In this document: positions 52,419 through 60,821 of the stretch, piece by piece
Numbering within the stretch: position 1 is the stretch's first letter
Layout of the letters: each line of letters opens with the position of its first letter
From: Actinopolyspora halophila DSM 43834
GTDB lineage: Bacteria; Actinomycetota; Actinomycetes; Mycobacteriales; Pseudonocardiaceae
Assembly (NCBI RefSeq): GCF_000371785.1
Contig: NZ_AQUI01000002.1
Coordinates: 2,149,276-2,213,275 of the forward strand
Length of the DNA stretch: 64,000 bases
Direction: 5' to 3'
Notes under the pieces: model-generated
Told to the model about the DNA's origin: nothing
Seen by the model: only the letters and a program-made list of their open reading frames with translations
Databases searched by the model: none
Program-made: the position numbers and the translations under genes

Positions 52419-53957
52419 TCAGAACTCCCTGGCCCGGGGCCACAACTCGGACCAGGGGGTGTCCGGTTCCGTGTACAGCGTGACCGGCACACCGCGCGCG
52501 ATGTTGACCACGTCGTGGTCGCTGGGAACCGTGGCCATGCGCCGTCGTTCGTGGAAGTGGCGGGTCAACGGGTCCCGGCCGCCCACGTAGATCATGGCCC
52601 GTGCCGAGTCCGGTGGTGCCCCGAAGAACCAGTACCCCCGGTGCGGGCTGTAGGCGCGGGGCAGCCCCAGTTTCCTGCCGTGCACGTCCAGCGCCGCCGC
52701 TATCGGGTAGCTCGATCCGACCACCACGGTCTCCGCGCGCAGCTCGGCGGGCAACCGGGCGTAGGCGGCGGCCGTGGTGCGGGCGAGCTCGGGCCAGCCC
52801 GTCTCGTACATGCGGCTGTAGTTGACCGCTCCCGGGTGCTCGGCGAGCAGCGAAAGCGGGTAGACGGGAAGCATCGCCAGCGGCAGCAGCGCCGAGATCG
52901 GGTACACCACCCAGGGGACCCATCGGAAACGGGCCCTCCGCTGTGCCGCCCTGCGGTGCTGCAACCCCACGGCGGCCGCGGCGAACAGCAGTCCGAACAC
53001 GCCCGCGGGGTAGTTCGGCCTGCCGCCGGCGATCAGGTAGAAGCCCGCCACCCCCAGCACCGTCCAGCCGAGATACCGGTACTCGTGGAACTCGGGACCG
53101 CGCAGCAACCTCCAGAACCCGTAGCAGCACAGCACCGCTCCGACCACGACACCGGAGTACAGCAGCGCGTTCGGCACGAACAGCAACCGGTTCGTCTCGG
53201 AGGCGACCACGGCTCCCATGTCCAGCGCGGGCCAACCGTTGCGGTGCTGCCAGATCAGCGTGGGGGCGGCGGTCACCGCGACGAGCGCGGCACCGGCCCA
53301 CAGCGCCGGTCTGCGCAGCAGCGCCCGTGGTCCGAAGCAGAGCACGGCGAGCAACAGCATCACGCAGAGGACGAGTATCTGGAACTTCGTCTGAACCCCG
53401 ACCGCCACGAGCGACGCGGCGGCGAGCAGCAGCCGGTCCCGTCTGCGCCCGAGACGGTGCAGCCGGGTCCAGCGCAGAACCAGCCACAGCACGAGCCCCC
53501 ACACCGGAGGAGCCAGCGTGGCCGCGGCCAGCCAGTGGCCGCTGAGCAGCAACCAGGGTGAGAGCGCGTACGCGGCAGCGGCCAGGGTCTGCGCACGGCG
53601 ATCACCGCCGAACTCCCTGGCGATCAGCGCGGTGACGAGGACACCGAGCACGGTCAGCAGCGCGGGCAGGACGCGCAGGGCCACCAGCGAGCCGGGGAAC
53701 GCGGCGTCGCTCCAGCGGGCGAGCAGCGGGACCAGCGGCTGCTGGTCCATGTACCCCCAGTCCGGGTAGTACTTGCCCGCGGCGAGGAAGTACAGCTCGT
53801 CGGAGAGGTAGCCGTAACGTCCGCTGAGCAGCAGCAACAGCACCCCGGTGGCACACCCCAGCGCCAGCACGGGGCCGCGGGCGAAGGCGGGTCCCACCGC
53901 TCTGCCGGACTCCGCGCGATCAAGTCCGTCCGCCCTGCCCGCCAGGAAGGTGGACAC
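52419..53957 (-). CDS. GT39-like polytopic membrane glycosyltransferase
   Basis: A 512-residue protein with ~10-12 membrane helices. The short extracytoplasmic loop after the first helix contains LSGRYGYLSDELYFLAAGKY with the acidic DE of dolichyl-phosphate-mannose mannosyltransferase/ArnT-like GT-C enzymes, then YPDWGYMDQQPLVPLLARW. The ~130-residue C-terminal domain is soluble and extracytoplasmic. It would transfer a sugar from a polyprenyl-phosphate donor to a cell-wall or protein acceptor. GTG 53957 has AGGAGAAAAT directly before it, better than the in-frame GTG at 53978. It is divergent from the TetR gene at 54130. Confidence 0.88.
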   Translation of the reverse strand: MSTFLAGRADGLDRAESGRAVGPAFARGPVLALGCATGVLLLLLSGRYGYLSDELYFLAAGKYYPDWGYMDQQPLVPLLARWSDAAFPGSLVALRVLPALLTVLGVLVTALIAREFGGDRRAQTLAAAAYALSPWLLLSGHWLAAATLAPPVWGLVLWLVLRWTRLHRLGRRRDRLLLAAASLVAVGVQTKFQILVLCVMLLLAVLCFGPRALLRRPALWAGAALVAVTAAPTLIWQHRNGWPALDMGAVVASETNRLLFVPNALLYSGVVVGAVLCCYGFWRLLRGPEFHEYRYLGWTVLGVAGFYLIAGGRPNYPAGVFGLLFAAAAVGLQHRRAAQRRARFRWVPWVVYPISALLPLAMLPVYPLSLLAEHPGAVNYSRMYETGWPELARTTAAAYARLPAELRAETVVVGSSYPIAAALDVHGRKLGLPRAYSPHRGYWFFGAPPDSARAMIYVGGRDPLTRHFHERRRMATVPSDHDVVNIARGVPVTLYTEPDTPWSELWPRAREF

Positions 53958-54129
53958 ATTTTCTCCTTCAGTGCTCACAACGGAGCTTCGCCCCAGTACT
54001 CGGTCCCGATCAGCTTAGAGTGCTTTTCGGGACGCTCCGCCCCGGCGGGTTCGCCTTCGGCGCCGCGCGGCCGTTCGCACGTGCGCTTCGCCACTGCGAG
54101 CCGGTCGCGGTGACGGATAATGCGGGGTA

Positions 54130-54762
54130 ATGATCGGCCGAGACGCAGCGGAACCAGTCGGAACACCTCCGGAGAGCGGTTCCGGACGCAGGGCGCAGTT
54201 GCTGTCCATCGCGGCCGAGCTGTTCGCCAGGCGTGGTTTCGCGGCGACGACGGTGCGCGAGGTAGCCGAGAGCGCGGGAATCCTGTCCGGCAGCCTGTAC
54301 CACCACTTCGAGTCGAAGGAGGCGATGGTCGACGAGATACTGCGTGCCTACCTCGACGAGCAGCTCGCTGCCTTCCGGAGGACGGTGGAGGCGGGCGGTG
54401 ACCCGCGTTCCCGACTCGAGGGGCTGATCCGCGCGTCCTTCACCGTGCTGCGTCGGCACCGCTGGGCGGTGGCGATCCTGCACAACGAGATCGGACATCT
54501 CGCCGGGCTCGAGCGGTTCGCCTACCTCGAGCAGGTGAACAGGGAGTTCGAACTGATCTGGATCCGGGTGCTGCGTGAGGGGCGGAGTCGCGGGATCTTC
54601 CGGGCCGAACTCAACCCGAGGCTGACGCACCGGTTCATCCGCGACTCGATAGCCTCGGTTGTGCGCTGGTACAACCCGCGGGGACGCATGAGCGCGCAGA
54701 CGATCGCCGAACAGTACATCCGGATCTTCTGCGACGGTGTGGTGGTGACCGGAGCGGCCTGA
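54130..54762 (+). CDS. TetR family regulator, KstR2-like
   Basis: A 210-residue TetR regulator whose sequence follows mycobacterial KstR2: RRAQLLSIAAELFARRGFAATTVREVAESAGILSGSLYHHFESKEAMVDEILR, later VVRWYNPRGRMSAQTIAEQYIRI. KstR2 controls catabolism of the steroid C/D-ring remnant HIP and senses HIP-CoA. No other kstR2-regulon gene (ipdAB, fadE30 etc.) is recognised in this window, so the ligand may differ. It is divergent from the GT39-type gene; the 172-base spacer shows no clear palindrome. Confidence 0.85.
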   Translation: MIGRDAAEPVGTPPESGSGRRAQLLSIAAELFARRGFAATTVREVAESAGILSGSLYHHFESKEAMVDEILRAYLDEQLAAFRRTVEAGGDPRSRLEGLIRASFTVLRRHRWAVAILHNEIGHLAGLERFAYLEQVNREFELIWIRVLREGRSRGIFRAELNPRLTHRFIRDSIASVVRWYNPRGRMSAQTIAEQYIRIFCDGVVVTGAA

Positions 54763-55542
54763 TCCGCTCTCTTTCCGAGCCCGGAGCGACTTTTCCCGCA
54801 TTCTGGGAAGTTTGCGCTCGTTCGGGGGGCGTTTCGGCGTTCGGTCGCGGAGAGGAAAGGGGTCGTCGCCCGGTATGTCCGAAGTCACACCTTGCTTTTT
54901 CCCGGGGTTTTCCCGATTCGATCCTGCGGCGTGCATCTCGTCGAAAGGGGGTGGGGAGGTGGCAATTCCGGGGTTTCTCCAGAGGGGGAATCGGCGCTGG
55001 TGAAGCGCTTTTCCGGTGGTCGGGGGCGACCGCTCGGCGGGATCGCGCTCGGGGTGGGCCGCGTTCGGTCCCGGTGGGGCCGTTCCCGGCTGAAGGATGG
55101 ATGCGGAGCGGTTTCGCGGTTCGTCCGCTCGGAGCGGGCCGATGTGTCCCTCCTCGTTCGGTGCGTGCGGGCCGGGGTGCGCGGGGAGTCGGGGGCGGGG
55201 TGGTGCGAGAACTCCGAGGAGTTCGGTTTTTCCCGTTCGGCGATCGCGTTCGCGAGTGAAAAGGAATTTAACCTGGGTGGTTGTTTTTCCGTCTCCGCGC
55301 TCGGAGGTGCGTCGGTGGAGCGGTTCGCCGTTTTTCTCCAGGATGTTTTCCGGGTATGATTTCCGTATCGGTATGGAAGAGGGCATGAATGTGCCAACTG
55401 CCGGAATCGGTGTACCGCGAGTATGCTGCGGACGGGCTGTGACTTGATCGCCGGACGCGGCCCACGGTACGAACAGCGGCAGCGGACGAGGGTCCACGCA
55501 CAGGGTGGACGCTTCCCTGCACGGTGAAGGGGAACTGGTCAA
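54763..55542 (+). other. 780-base region without a convincing gene
   Basis: Open frames occur but have no family text, poor codon bias and no ribosome binding site; the sequence is rich in G-runs and TTTT runs, unlike the adjacent genes. TATGAT at 55355-55360 could be a -10 of the korAB promoter, implying a leader of ~180 bases. I see no known riboswitch. A long 5' leader or small RNA is possible. Confidence 0.45.
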
Positions 55543-57456
55543 GTGGTGGCGACGAACGGGCAACGACCCGCGGGACAGGCGGAGTCCGGTCCCGACGAGC
55601 AGGCGGACACGCCGCGCAAGGCGAATCGTGTGGTGATTCGGTTCGCCGGTGATTCGGGTGACGGTATGCAGCTGACCGGTGATCGTTTCACGTCGGAGGC
55701 CGCGGCGTTCGGGAACGACCTGGCCACGCTGCCGAACTACCCGGCCGAGATTCGTGCGCCAGCGGGAACGTTGCCGGGGGTGTCGAGTTTCCAGCTGCAC
55801 TTCGCCGACTACGACATCCTCACTCCGGGGGATCGGCCGGACGTGCTGGTGGCGATGAACCCGGCGGCGTTGAAGGCCAATCTCGGTGACCTGTCCGACG
55901 GGGCGACGGTGGTGGTCAACACCGACGAGTTCACCAAGCGCAACCTGAAGAAGGTGGGCTACGAGACGTCCCCGCTCGACTCGGAGGAGCTGGATCGCTT
56001 CACGGTGCACCGGGTGGCGATGAGCGAGCTCACCAAGGGTGCGGTGGCCGAGACGGGGTTGACCCGCAAGGAGGCCGAGCGGTGCAAGAACATGTTCGCG
56101 CTCGGCCTGCTTTCGTGGATGTACTCGCGGCCCACGGAGGACACGGAACGGTTCCTGCGGGAGAAGTTCGCGGGCAAGCCGCAGGTGGCCGAGGCGAACG
56201 TGCTGGCGTTTCGGGCCGGCTGGAACTACGGCGAGACCACCGAGTCGTTCGCGGTGACCTACGAGGTGGCTGCCGCGAGTCTTCCGGAGGGCACGTATCG
56301 GCAGGTCACGGGCAATCTGGCCCTGGCCTACGGGCTGGTCAGCGCCGGGCAGCGCAGTGAGCTCCCGGTGTTTTTGGGCAGTTACCCGATCACGCCGGCC
56401 TCGGACGTGCTGCACGAGATGGCCAAGCACAAGAACTTCGGTGTGACCACGTTCCAGGCCGAGGACGAGATCGCCGGTGTGGGGGCGGCTCTGGGAGCCG
56501 CGTTCGGCGGTTCGCTGGGTGTGACGACCACCTCGGGGCCGGGACTGGCGTTGAAGTCGGAAACGATCGGCTTGGCCGTCGCGTTGGAGCTGCCGCTGCT
56601 GGTGTGCGACATCCAGCGTGGTGGGCCGTCGACGGGGCTGCCGACCAAGACCGAGCAGGCCGACTTGCTGCAGGCGTTGTACGGGCGTAACGGTGAGTCA
56701 CCGGTGGCGGTGCTGGCCCCGCGGTCGCCGGCGGACTGCTTCGACATCGCCCTGGAGGCCGCGCGGATCGCGCTGACCTACCGCACCCCGGTGCTGTTGT
56801 TGTCGGACGGGGCCACCGCCAACGGGTCCGAACCCTGGTTGATCCCGGACGTGAACGAGTTGCCCGATCTGCGGGTGTCCTTCGCGACCGAGACCAACGC
56901 CCCGGACGGTTCGGGTGAGTTCTGGCCGTACGTGCGGGATCCGGAAACGCTGGCCCGCGACTGGGCGGTGCCGGGCACGCCGGGGCTGGAGCACCGTGTC
57001 GGCGGGCTGGAGAAGGTCGACGGCAAGGGCAGTATTTCCTACGACCCGGACAACCACGACGAGATGGTGCGGCTGCGACAGCGCAAGATCGACGGTGTCG
57101 AGGTGCCCGAGATGCCCGTGGACGACCCGAGCGGGCGTGCCCGGGTGTTGGTGCTGGGCTGGGGCTCCTCCTACGGGCCGATCGGGGCCGCCTGCCGCCG
57201 GGTGCGCCAACGTGGGATGGAGATCGCGCAGGCGCATCTGCGGTATCTGAACCCGATGCCGTCCAACCTGGGTGACGTGCTGGCCGCCTACGACCGGGTG
57301 ATCGTGCCGGAGATGAACACCGGCCAGCTGGCGATGCTGTTGCGGTCGCGGTACCTGGTGGACGCGCGGTCCTACACCAAGGTCGCCGGGTTGCCGTTCC
57401 AGGCCGAGGAACTGGAGAACGTGCTGTCCGATGTGGTGCAGGGGAGCGAACTGTGA
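55543..57456 (+). CDS. korA: 2-oxoglutarate:ferredoxin oxidoreductase, alpha subunit
   Basis: A 637-residue KorA with the gamma and alpha domains fused, as in mycobacteria and other actinobacteria. The N-terminal gamma domain has VVIRFAGDSGDGMQLTGDRF and NYPAEIRAPAGTLPGVSSFQ. The alpha/pyrimidine-binding part has FLGSYPITPASDVLHEMAKH, FQAEDEIAGVGAALGAAFGG and TTSGPGLALKSE. With KorB it oxidatively decarboxylates 2-oxoglutarate to succinyl-CoA, reducing ferredoxin, an alternative to 2-oxoglutarate dehydrogenase. GTG 55543 is followed by a second in-frame GTG at 55546. The stop overlaps korB by 4 bases. Confidence 0.96.
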   Translation: MVATNGQRPAGQAESGPDEQADTPRKANRVVIRFAGDSGDGMQLTGDRFTSEAAAFGNDLATLPNYPAEIRAPAGTLPGVSSFQLHFADYDILTPGDRPDVLVAMNPAALKANLGDLSDGATVVVNTDEFTKRNLKKVGYETSPLDSEELDRFTVHRVAMSELTKGAVAETGLTRKEAERCKNMFALGLLSWMYSRPTEDTERFLREKFAGKPQVAEANVLAFRAGWNYGETTESFAVTYEVAAASLPEGTYRQVTGNLALAYGLVSAGQRSELPVFLGSYPITPASDVLHEMAKHKNFGVTTFQAEDEIAGVGAALGAAFGGSLGVTTTSGPGLALKSETIGLAVALELPLLVCDIQRGGPSTGLPTKTEQADLLQALYGRNGESPVAVLAPRSPADCFDIALEAARIALTYRTPVLLLSDGATANGSEPWLIPDVNELPDLRVSFATETNAPDGSGEFWPYVRDPETLARDWAVPGTPGLEHRVGGLEKVDGKGSISYDPDNHDEMVRLRQRKIDGVEVPEMPVDDPSGRARVLVLGWGSSYGPIGAACRRVRQRGMEIAQAHLRYLNPMPSNLGDVLAAYDRVIVPEMNTGQLAMLLRSRYLVDARSYTKVAGLPFQAEELENVLSDVVQGSEL

Positions 57457-58511
57457 CGACGGATCTAGGGTTTCCCACCGACGGGCTGGCCGAGGTGCCT
57501 GCCAGTGGTGCGGACTTGTCGGCGAAGGACTTCACCAGCGACCAGGAGGTTCGCTGGTGCCCCGGCTGCGGGGACTACGCGGTGCTGGCTGCGGTGCGCG
57601 GTTTTCTGCCCGAGCTGGGCATCGCCAGGGAGAAGACCGTGTTCGTGTCCGGGATCGGCTGCTCGGCCCGTTTCCCCTACTACATGAACACCTACGGGAT
57701 GCACTCCATCCACGGGCGAGCCCCGACCATCGCGACCGGGTTGGCCACCACGCGGCCGGACCTGAACGTGTGGGTGGTCACCGGTGACGGGGACGGGCTG
57801 TCGATCGGGGGCAACCATCTCGTGCACGCGTTGCGCCGCAACGTCAACATCACCATCCTGCTGTTCAACAACCGCATCTACGGGCTGACCAAGGGGCAGT
57901 ACTCGCCGACCAGTGACCAGGGCATGGTCACCAAGTCCACCCCGGCCGGTTCGGTGGACACCCCGTTCAACCCGGTCTCGTTGGCACTGGGGGCCGAAGC
58001 CGGCTTCGTGGCCCGCACGCTGGACTCCGATCGGGCGCATCTGACCGAGACCCTGCGGGCGGCCGCCGCACACCGTGGGTCCTCGTTGGTCGAGATCTAC
58101 CAGAACTGCCCGATCTTCAACGACGGCGCCTTCGACGTGCTCAAGGACTCCGACGAGAAGCAGCGCAGGCTGATCCAGCTGCGCCACGACCAGCCCATCA
58201 CCTTCGGTCCGGAACACGAACGCTGCGGCGTGGTCCGCGACGAGAACGGCGAACTGCAGGTCGCGAAGCTCTCCGAGGTCGACGAGCACGAACTCGTGAC
58301 CCACGACGCCCACCGCGACGACACCAGTCACGCCTTCGCCCTGTCCCGCCTCGGCGGCCAGCACCTCGACCCCACGGTCACGGGAGTGTTCCGCCAGGTC
58401 TCCCGGCCCACCTACGACGATCAAGCCAGGGCCCAGCTGAGCGAGGCCGCCGAAAACAAGCCCCCCGACCTGCAAAAACTCCTCAACGGAAGCAACACCT
58501 GGACAATCTGA
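57453..58511 (+). CDS. korB: 2-oxoglutarate:ferredoxin oxidoreductase, beta subunit
   Basis: A 352-residue KorB, the thiamine-diphosphate/Fe-S subunit. It has RWCPGCGDYAVLAAVRGF and GIGCSARFPYYMNTYGMHSIHGRAP with the cysteines that hold a 4Fe-4S cluster. The TPP-binding GDGDGLSIGGNHLVHALRRN and LLFNNRIYGLTKGQYSPTS follow. The length matches actinobacterial KorB. It starts GTG 57453 with a GTGA overlap of korA, so the two are translationally coupled. A hairpin overlaps its stop. Confidence 0.96.
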   Translation: MTTDLGFPTDGLAEVPASGADLSAKDFTSDQEVRWCPGCGDYAVLAAVRGFLPELGIAREKTVFVSGIGCSARFPYYMNTYGMHSIHGRAPTIATGLATTRPDLNVWVVTGDGDGLSIGGNHLVHALRRNVNITILLFNNRIYGLTKGQYSPTSDQGMVTKSTPAGSVDTPFNPVSLALGAEAGFVARTLDSDRAHLTETLRAAAAHRGSSLVEIYQNCPIFNDGAFDVLKDSDEKQRRLIQLRHDQPITFGPEHERCGVVRDENGELQVAKLSEVDEHELVTHDAHRDDTSHAFALSRLGGQHLDPTVTGVFRQVSRPTYDDQARAQLSEAAENKPPDLQKLLNGSNTWTI

Positions 58512-58528
58512 GGTAGCGAAGCTACCTC
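58510..58528 (+). terminator. Hairpin overlapping the korB stop
   Basis: GAGGTAGC (58510-58517) and GCTACCTC (58521-58528) form an 8-bp stem with a GAA loop directly on the stop codon. There is no T-tract. Confidence 0.5.
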
Positions 58529-58597
58529 GCGTGCCGGATCCGTCGTCGACGGAGGCGGTCTACCGTTCCCCCGCGCAGTCACTGTAGTGGGGGAACG

Positions 58598-59371
58598 ATG
58601 ACCGATCCGGAAACCGTGGTGGAGCAGCGAGCGCAGCTCCGGCTGCCGCCGGTGTTGATGTATCACTCCGTGGCGGAGTACGACAGCGATCCGTACCGGG
58701 TGACCGTGCGTCCCGCGCGGTTCGCGCGTCAGCTGCGCTGGCTCCGGCTCCGGGGGTGGATCGGGGTCGGGATGGGCCGACTCCTTCGCGCGTACCGTGC
58801 CGGGAACGCGCGTGGCCTGATAGGTCTGACCTTCGACGACGGCTACGTCGACTTCGAGACCACCGTGGTCCCGGCCCTGCGCGGACAGGGTTTCACGGCG
58901 ACCGTCTTCGTGCTGCCCGGCCGTCTCGGTGGGCACAACGGCTGGGACGGTGGCGGGCCGACCAAACCGCTGATGACGGCGGACCAGATCCGGCACGTGT
59001 CCGAGCAGGGGATGGAAGTGGGCTCGCACGGTCTGGTGCACCAGCGACTGTCCACATTGTCCTCACCCGGGATGGTCGACGAGGTGCACCGCAGCCGTGT
59101 CGAGCTCGAGGAGCTGCTGCAGGACGAGGTCGCCGGTTTCTGCTATCCCTACGGGGACTTCGACGGGGACACGGAGGAGGAGGTGCGGGCGGCCGGTTAC
59201 TCCTACGCCTGTGCCGTTCGGCCCTCCTCGGGAGGAAGCGTGTTCGCGCTGCCCAGGATTTACGTGGGTGACCGGGACAACGGTCCCCGGATCGAGGTCA
59301 AGAGATGGCGTGCGGCGTGGGAACGGGTGGGTTCCTCCCGAGTGGGTAGACATTCTCATCACGGCGTATGA
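58598..59371 (+). CDS. Polysaccharide deacetylase (NodB-like, CE4)
   Basis: A 257-residue NodB-fold deacetylase. Motif 1 is LTFDDGYVDF (catalytic base and metal Asp), motif 2 EVGSHGLVHQRLS (HxxxH metal ligands), and later CYPYGDFDGD and the ACAVRPSSGG strand. No signal peptide or anchor is visible, so it may act on a cytoplasmic or lipid-linked sugar, or be exported otherwise. GGGGGAAC precedes ATG 58598. It is the first gene of the polysaccharide operon that continues to the window end, 72 bases before the nucleotide-sugar dehydrogenase. Confidence 0.88.
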   Translation: MTDPETVVEQRAQLRLPPVLMYHSVAEYDSDPYRVTVRPARFARQLRWLRLRGWIGVGMGRLLRAYRAGNARGLIGLTFDDGYVDFETTVVPALRGQGFTATVFVLPGRLGGHNGWDGGGPTKPLMTADQIRHVSEQGMEVGSHGLVHQRLSTLSSPGMVDEVHRSRVELEELLQDEVAGFCYPYGDFDGDTEEEVRAAGYSYACAVRPSSGGSVFALPRIYVGDRDNGPRIEVKRWRAAWERVGSSRVGRHSHHGV

Positions 59372-59443
59372 GGTGGCCCGCCCCGACGAGGTGTCATCGT
59401 CGATTCGCGTGACGACGTGGCACCGTCGACTCGGGGAGGGACC

Positions 59444-60811
59444 GTGGAAGGTTTTCCGCTCTCATTGGCGGTCAACGGCCGGGAACACGAGTTCGCCGAC
59501 CGGTTGGTGAGTTACTCCACCGTGCAGGACACGGGAACGGGACGGCCGGCGACGGCGCCGGCTTCCGTGGCGGTGGTCGGACTCGGTTACGTGGGGCTGC
59601 CCACCGTGGTCGAGTTCCGTTCGAAGCACGTCGAGGTCACGGGCATCGACGTGAGCGGTTCACGTTTGGACGCCATCCTGGAGGGTGACGTCGAACTGGT
59701 CGAGTCCGACCGCGCCCTGCTGAGCTCGGAGCTGGAAAGCGGCGGGATCCGGGTCACCACGGACAGCGCGCTGCTCGGAGCGGTCGAGGCCGTCGTCATC
59801 TGCGTTCCGACCCCGGTCGGAGCCGACGACACACCGGACCTGAGCGCGTTGCGCCGCGCGTGCGTGGACGTGGCCGAACACGCCCGCACCGGCCAGACGG
59901 TGATCCTGACTTCCACCAGCTACGCGGGAACCACCAGGGACCTGCTGTTCGGACCGTTGCGGGAACGGGGCTTCGAAGTGGGACGCGACATCCACGTCGC
60001 GTTCAGCGCCGAGCGCATCGACCCGGGAAACCCGGATCACCGTCAACAGGACACGCCACGTGTGGTGGGTGGAGTGACCGAGAGCTGTTCCAAGCGGGCC
60101 GCGAGCGTGATCAGCTGCGTGACCGACTCGGTCTTCCTGGTCAGTTCTCCCGAGGCGGCGGAACTGACCAAGTTGTACGAGAACGTGTTCCGGGCCGTCA
60201 CCCTGGCCGTTGCCAACGAGTTCGCCGAGGTGTGCCGGGAACTGTCCCTGGATCCCATCGAGGTGACCCTGGCCGCGGGAACCAAACCGTACGGCTTCCT
60301 CGGAGGGTTCCCCGGTCCGGGAGTCGGTGGGCACTGCATCCCCTGCGATCCGTACTACCTGTTGTGGCAGCTGCGTGACCGGGGAAACCGTGCCCCGCTG
60401 CTCGAACAGGTGATGCACGAGATCAGGCGGCGGCCGCAGCAGGTGATTCGCCGCGTCGACGAGCTGTTGCAGGAGTACGGACAGCACTCGGAACGGCCCG
60501 GGGTCCTGCTGGTCGGGGTCAGCTACAAGGCCGGGGTGGCCGACCTGCGCGAATCGCCGGCCCTGCCCATTCTCTCCGGGTTGGCCGACGTGGGGATCGA
60601 GGTCGGCTATCACGATCCGCTGGTGCCGCGTCTCGAACTCCCCGACGGCACCGAACTGATCAGCGGGGAGAACCCGGACGACGAGAAGTGGGATCTCGTG
60701 CTGATCCACACGGTTCATCCCGGCGTCGACTACGACTGGGTAATCGATTACCCGCTCGTGCTGGACGCCACCTATCGATTCGACCGGGTTCCACACCGGC
60801 TGTTGCTGTGA
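59444..60811 (+). CDS. UDP-glucose/GDP-mannose-type nucleotide-sugar 6-dehydrogenase
   Basis: A 455-residue nucleotide-sugar dehydrogenase. The NAD fold is VAVVGLGYVGLPTVVEFRSK (after ~45 extra N-terminal residues), with the central helix ENVFRAVTLAVANEFAEVCREL and the active-site Cys in GVGGHCIPCDPYYLLWQL. The UDP-binding C-terminal domain begins LLVGVSYKAGVADLRESPALP. It oxidises a UDP-hexose or GDP-mannose, twice, to the uronic acid for a surface polymer. The text is nearest WbpA/WecC-like (UDP-N-acetylhexosamine dehydrogenase) enzymes. GTG 59444 has GGGGAGG 4-5 bases upstream. Confidence 0.9.
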   Translation: MEGFPLSLAVNGREHEFADRLVSYSTVQDTGTGRPATAPASVAVVGLGYVGLPTVVEFRSKHVEVTGIDVSGSRLDAILEGDVELVESDRALLSSELESGGIRVTTDSALLGAVEAVVICVPTPVGADDTPDLSALRRACVDVAEHARTGQTVILTSTSYAGTTRDLLFGPLRERGFEVGRDIHVAFSAERIDPGNPDHRQQDTPRVVGGVTESCSKRAASVISCVTDSVFLVSSPEAAELTKLYENVFRAVTLAVANEFAEVCRELSLDPIEVTLAAGTKPYGFLGGFPGPGVGGHCIPCDPYYLLWQLRDRGNRAPLLEQVMHEIRRRPQQVIRRVDELLQEYGQHSERPGVLLVGVSYKAGVADLRESPALPILSGLADVGIEVGYHDPLVPRLELPDGTELISGENPDDEKWDLVLIHTVHPGVDYDWVIDYPLVLDATYRFDRVPHRLLL

Positions 60812-60821
60812 GGGGGCCACG

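Noticed and set aside
54892-55359. 155-codon plus-strand frame in the gene-free region before korAB
   Set aside because: No ribosome binding site, biased Gly/Arg/Ser/Val composition and no family text. Not supported as a gene.
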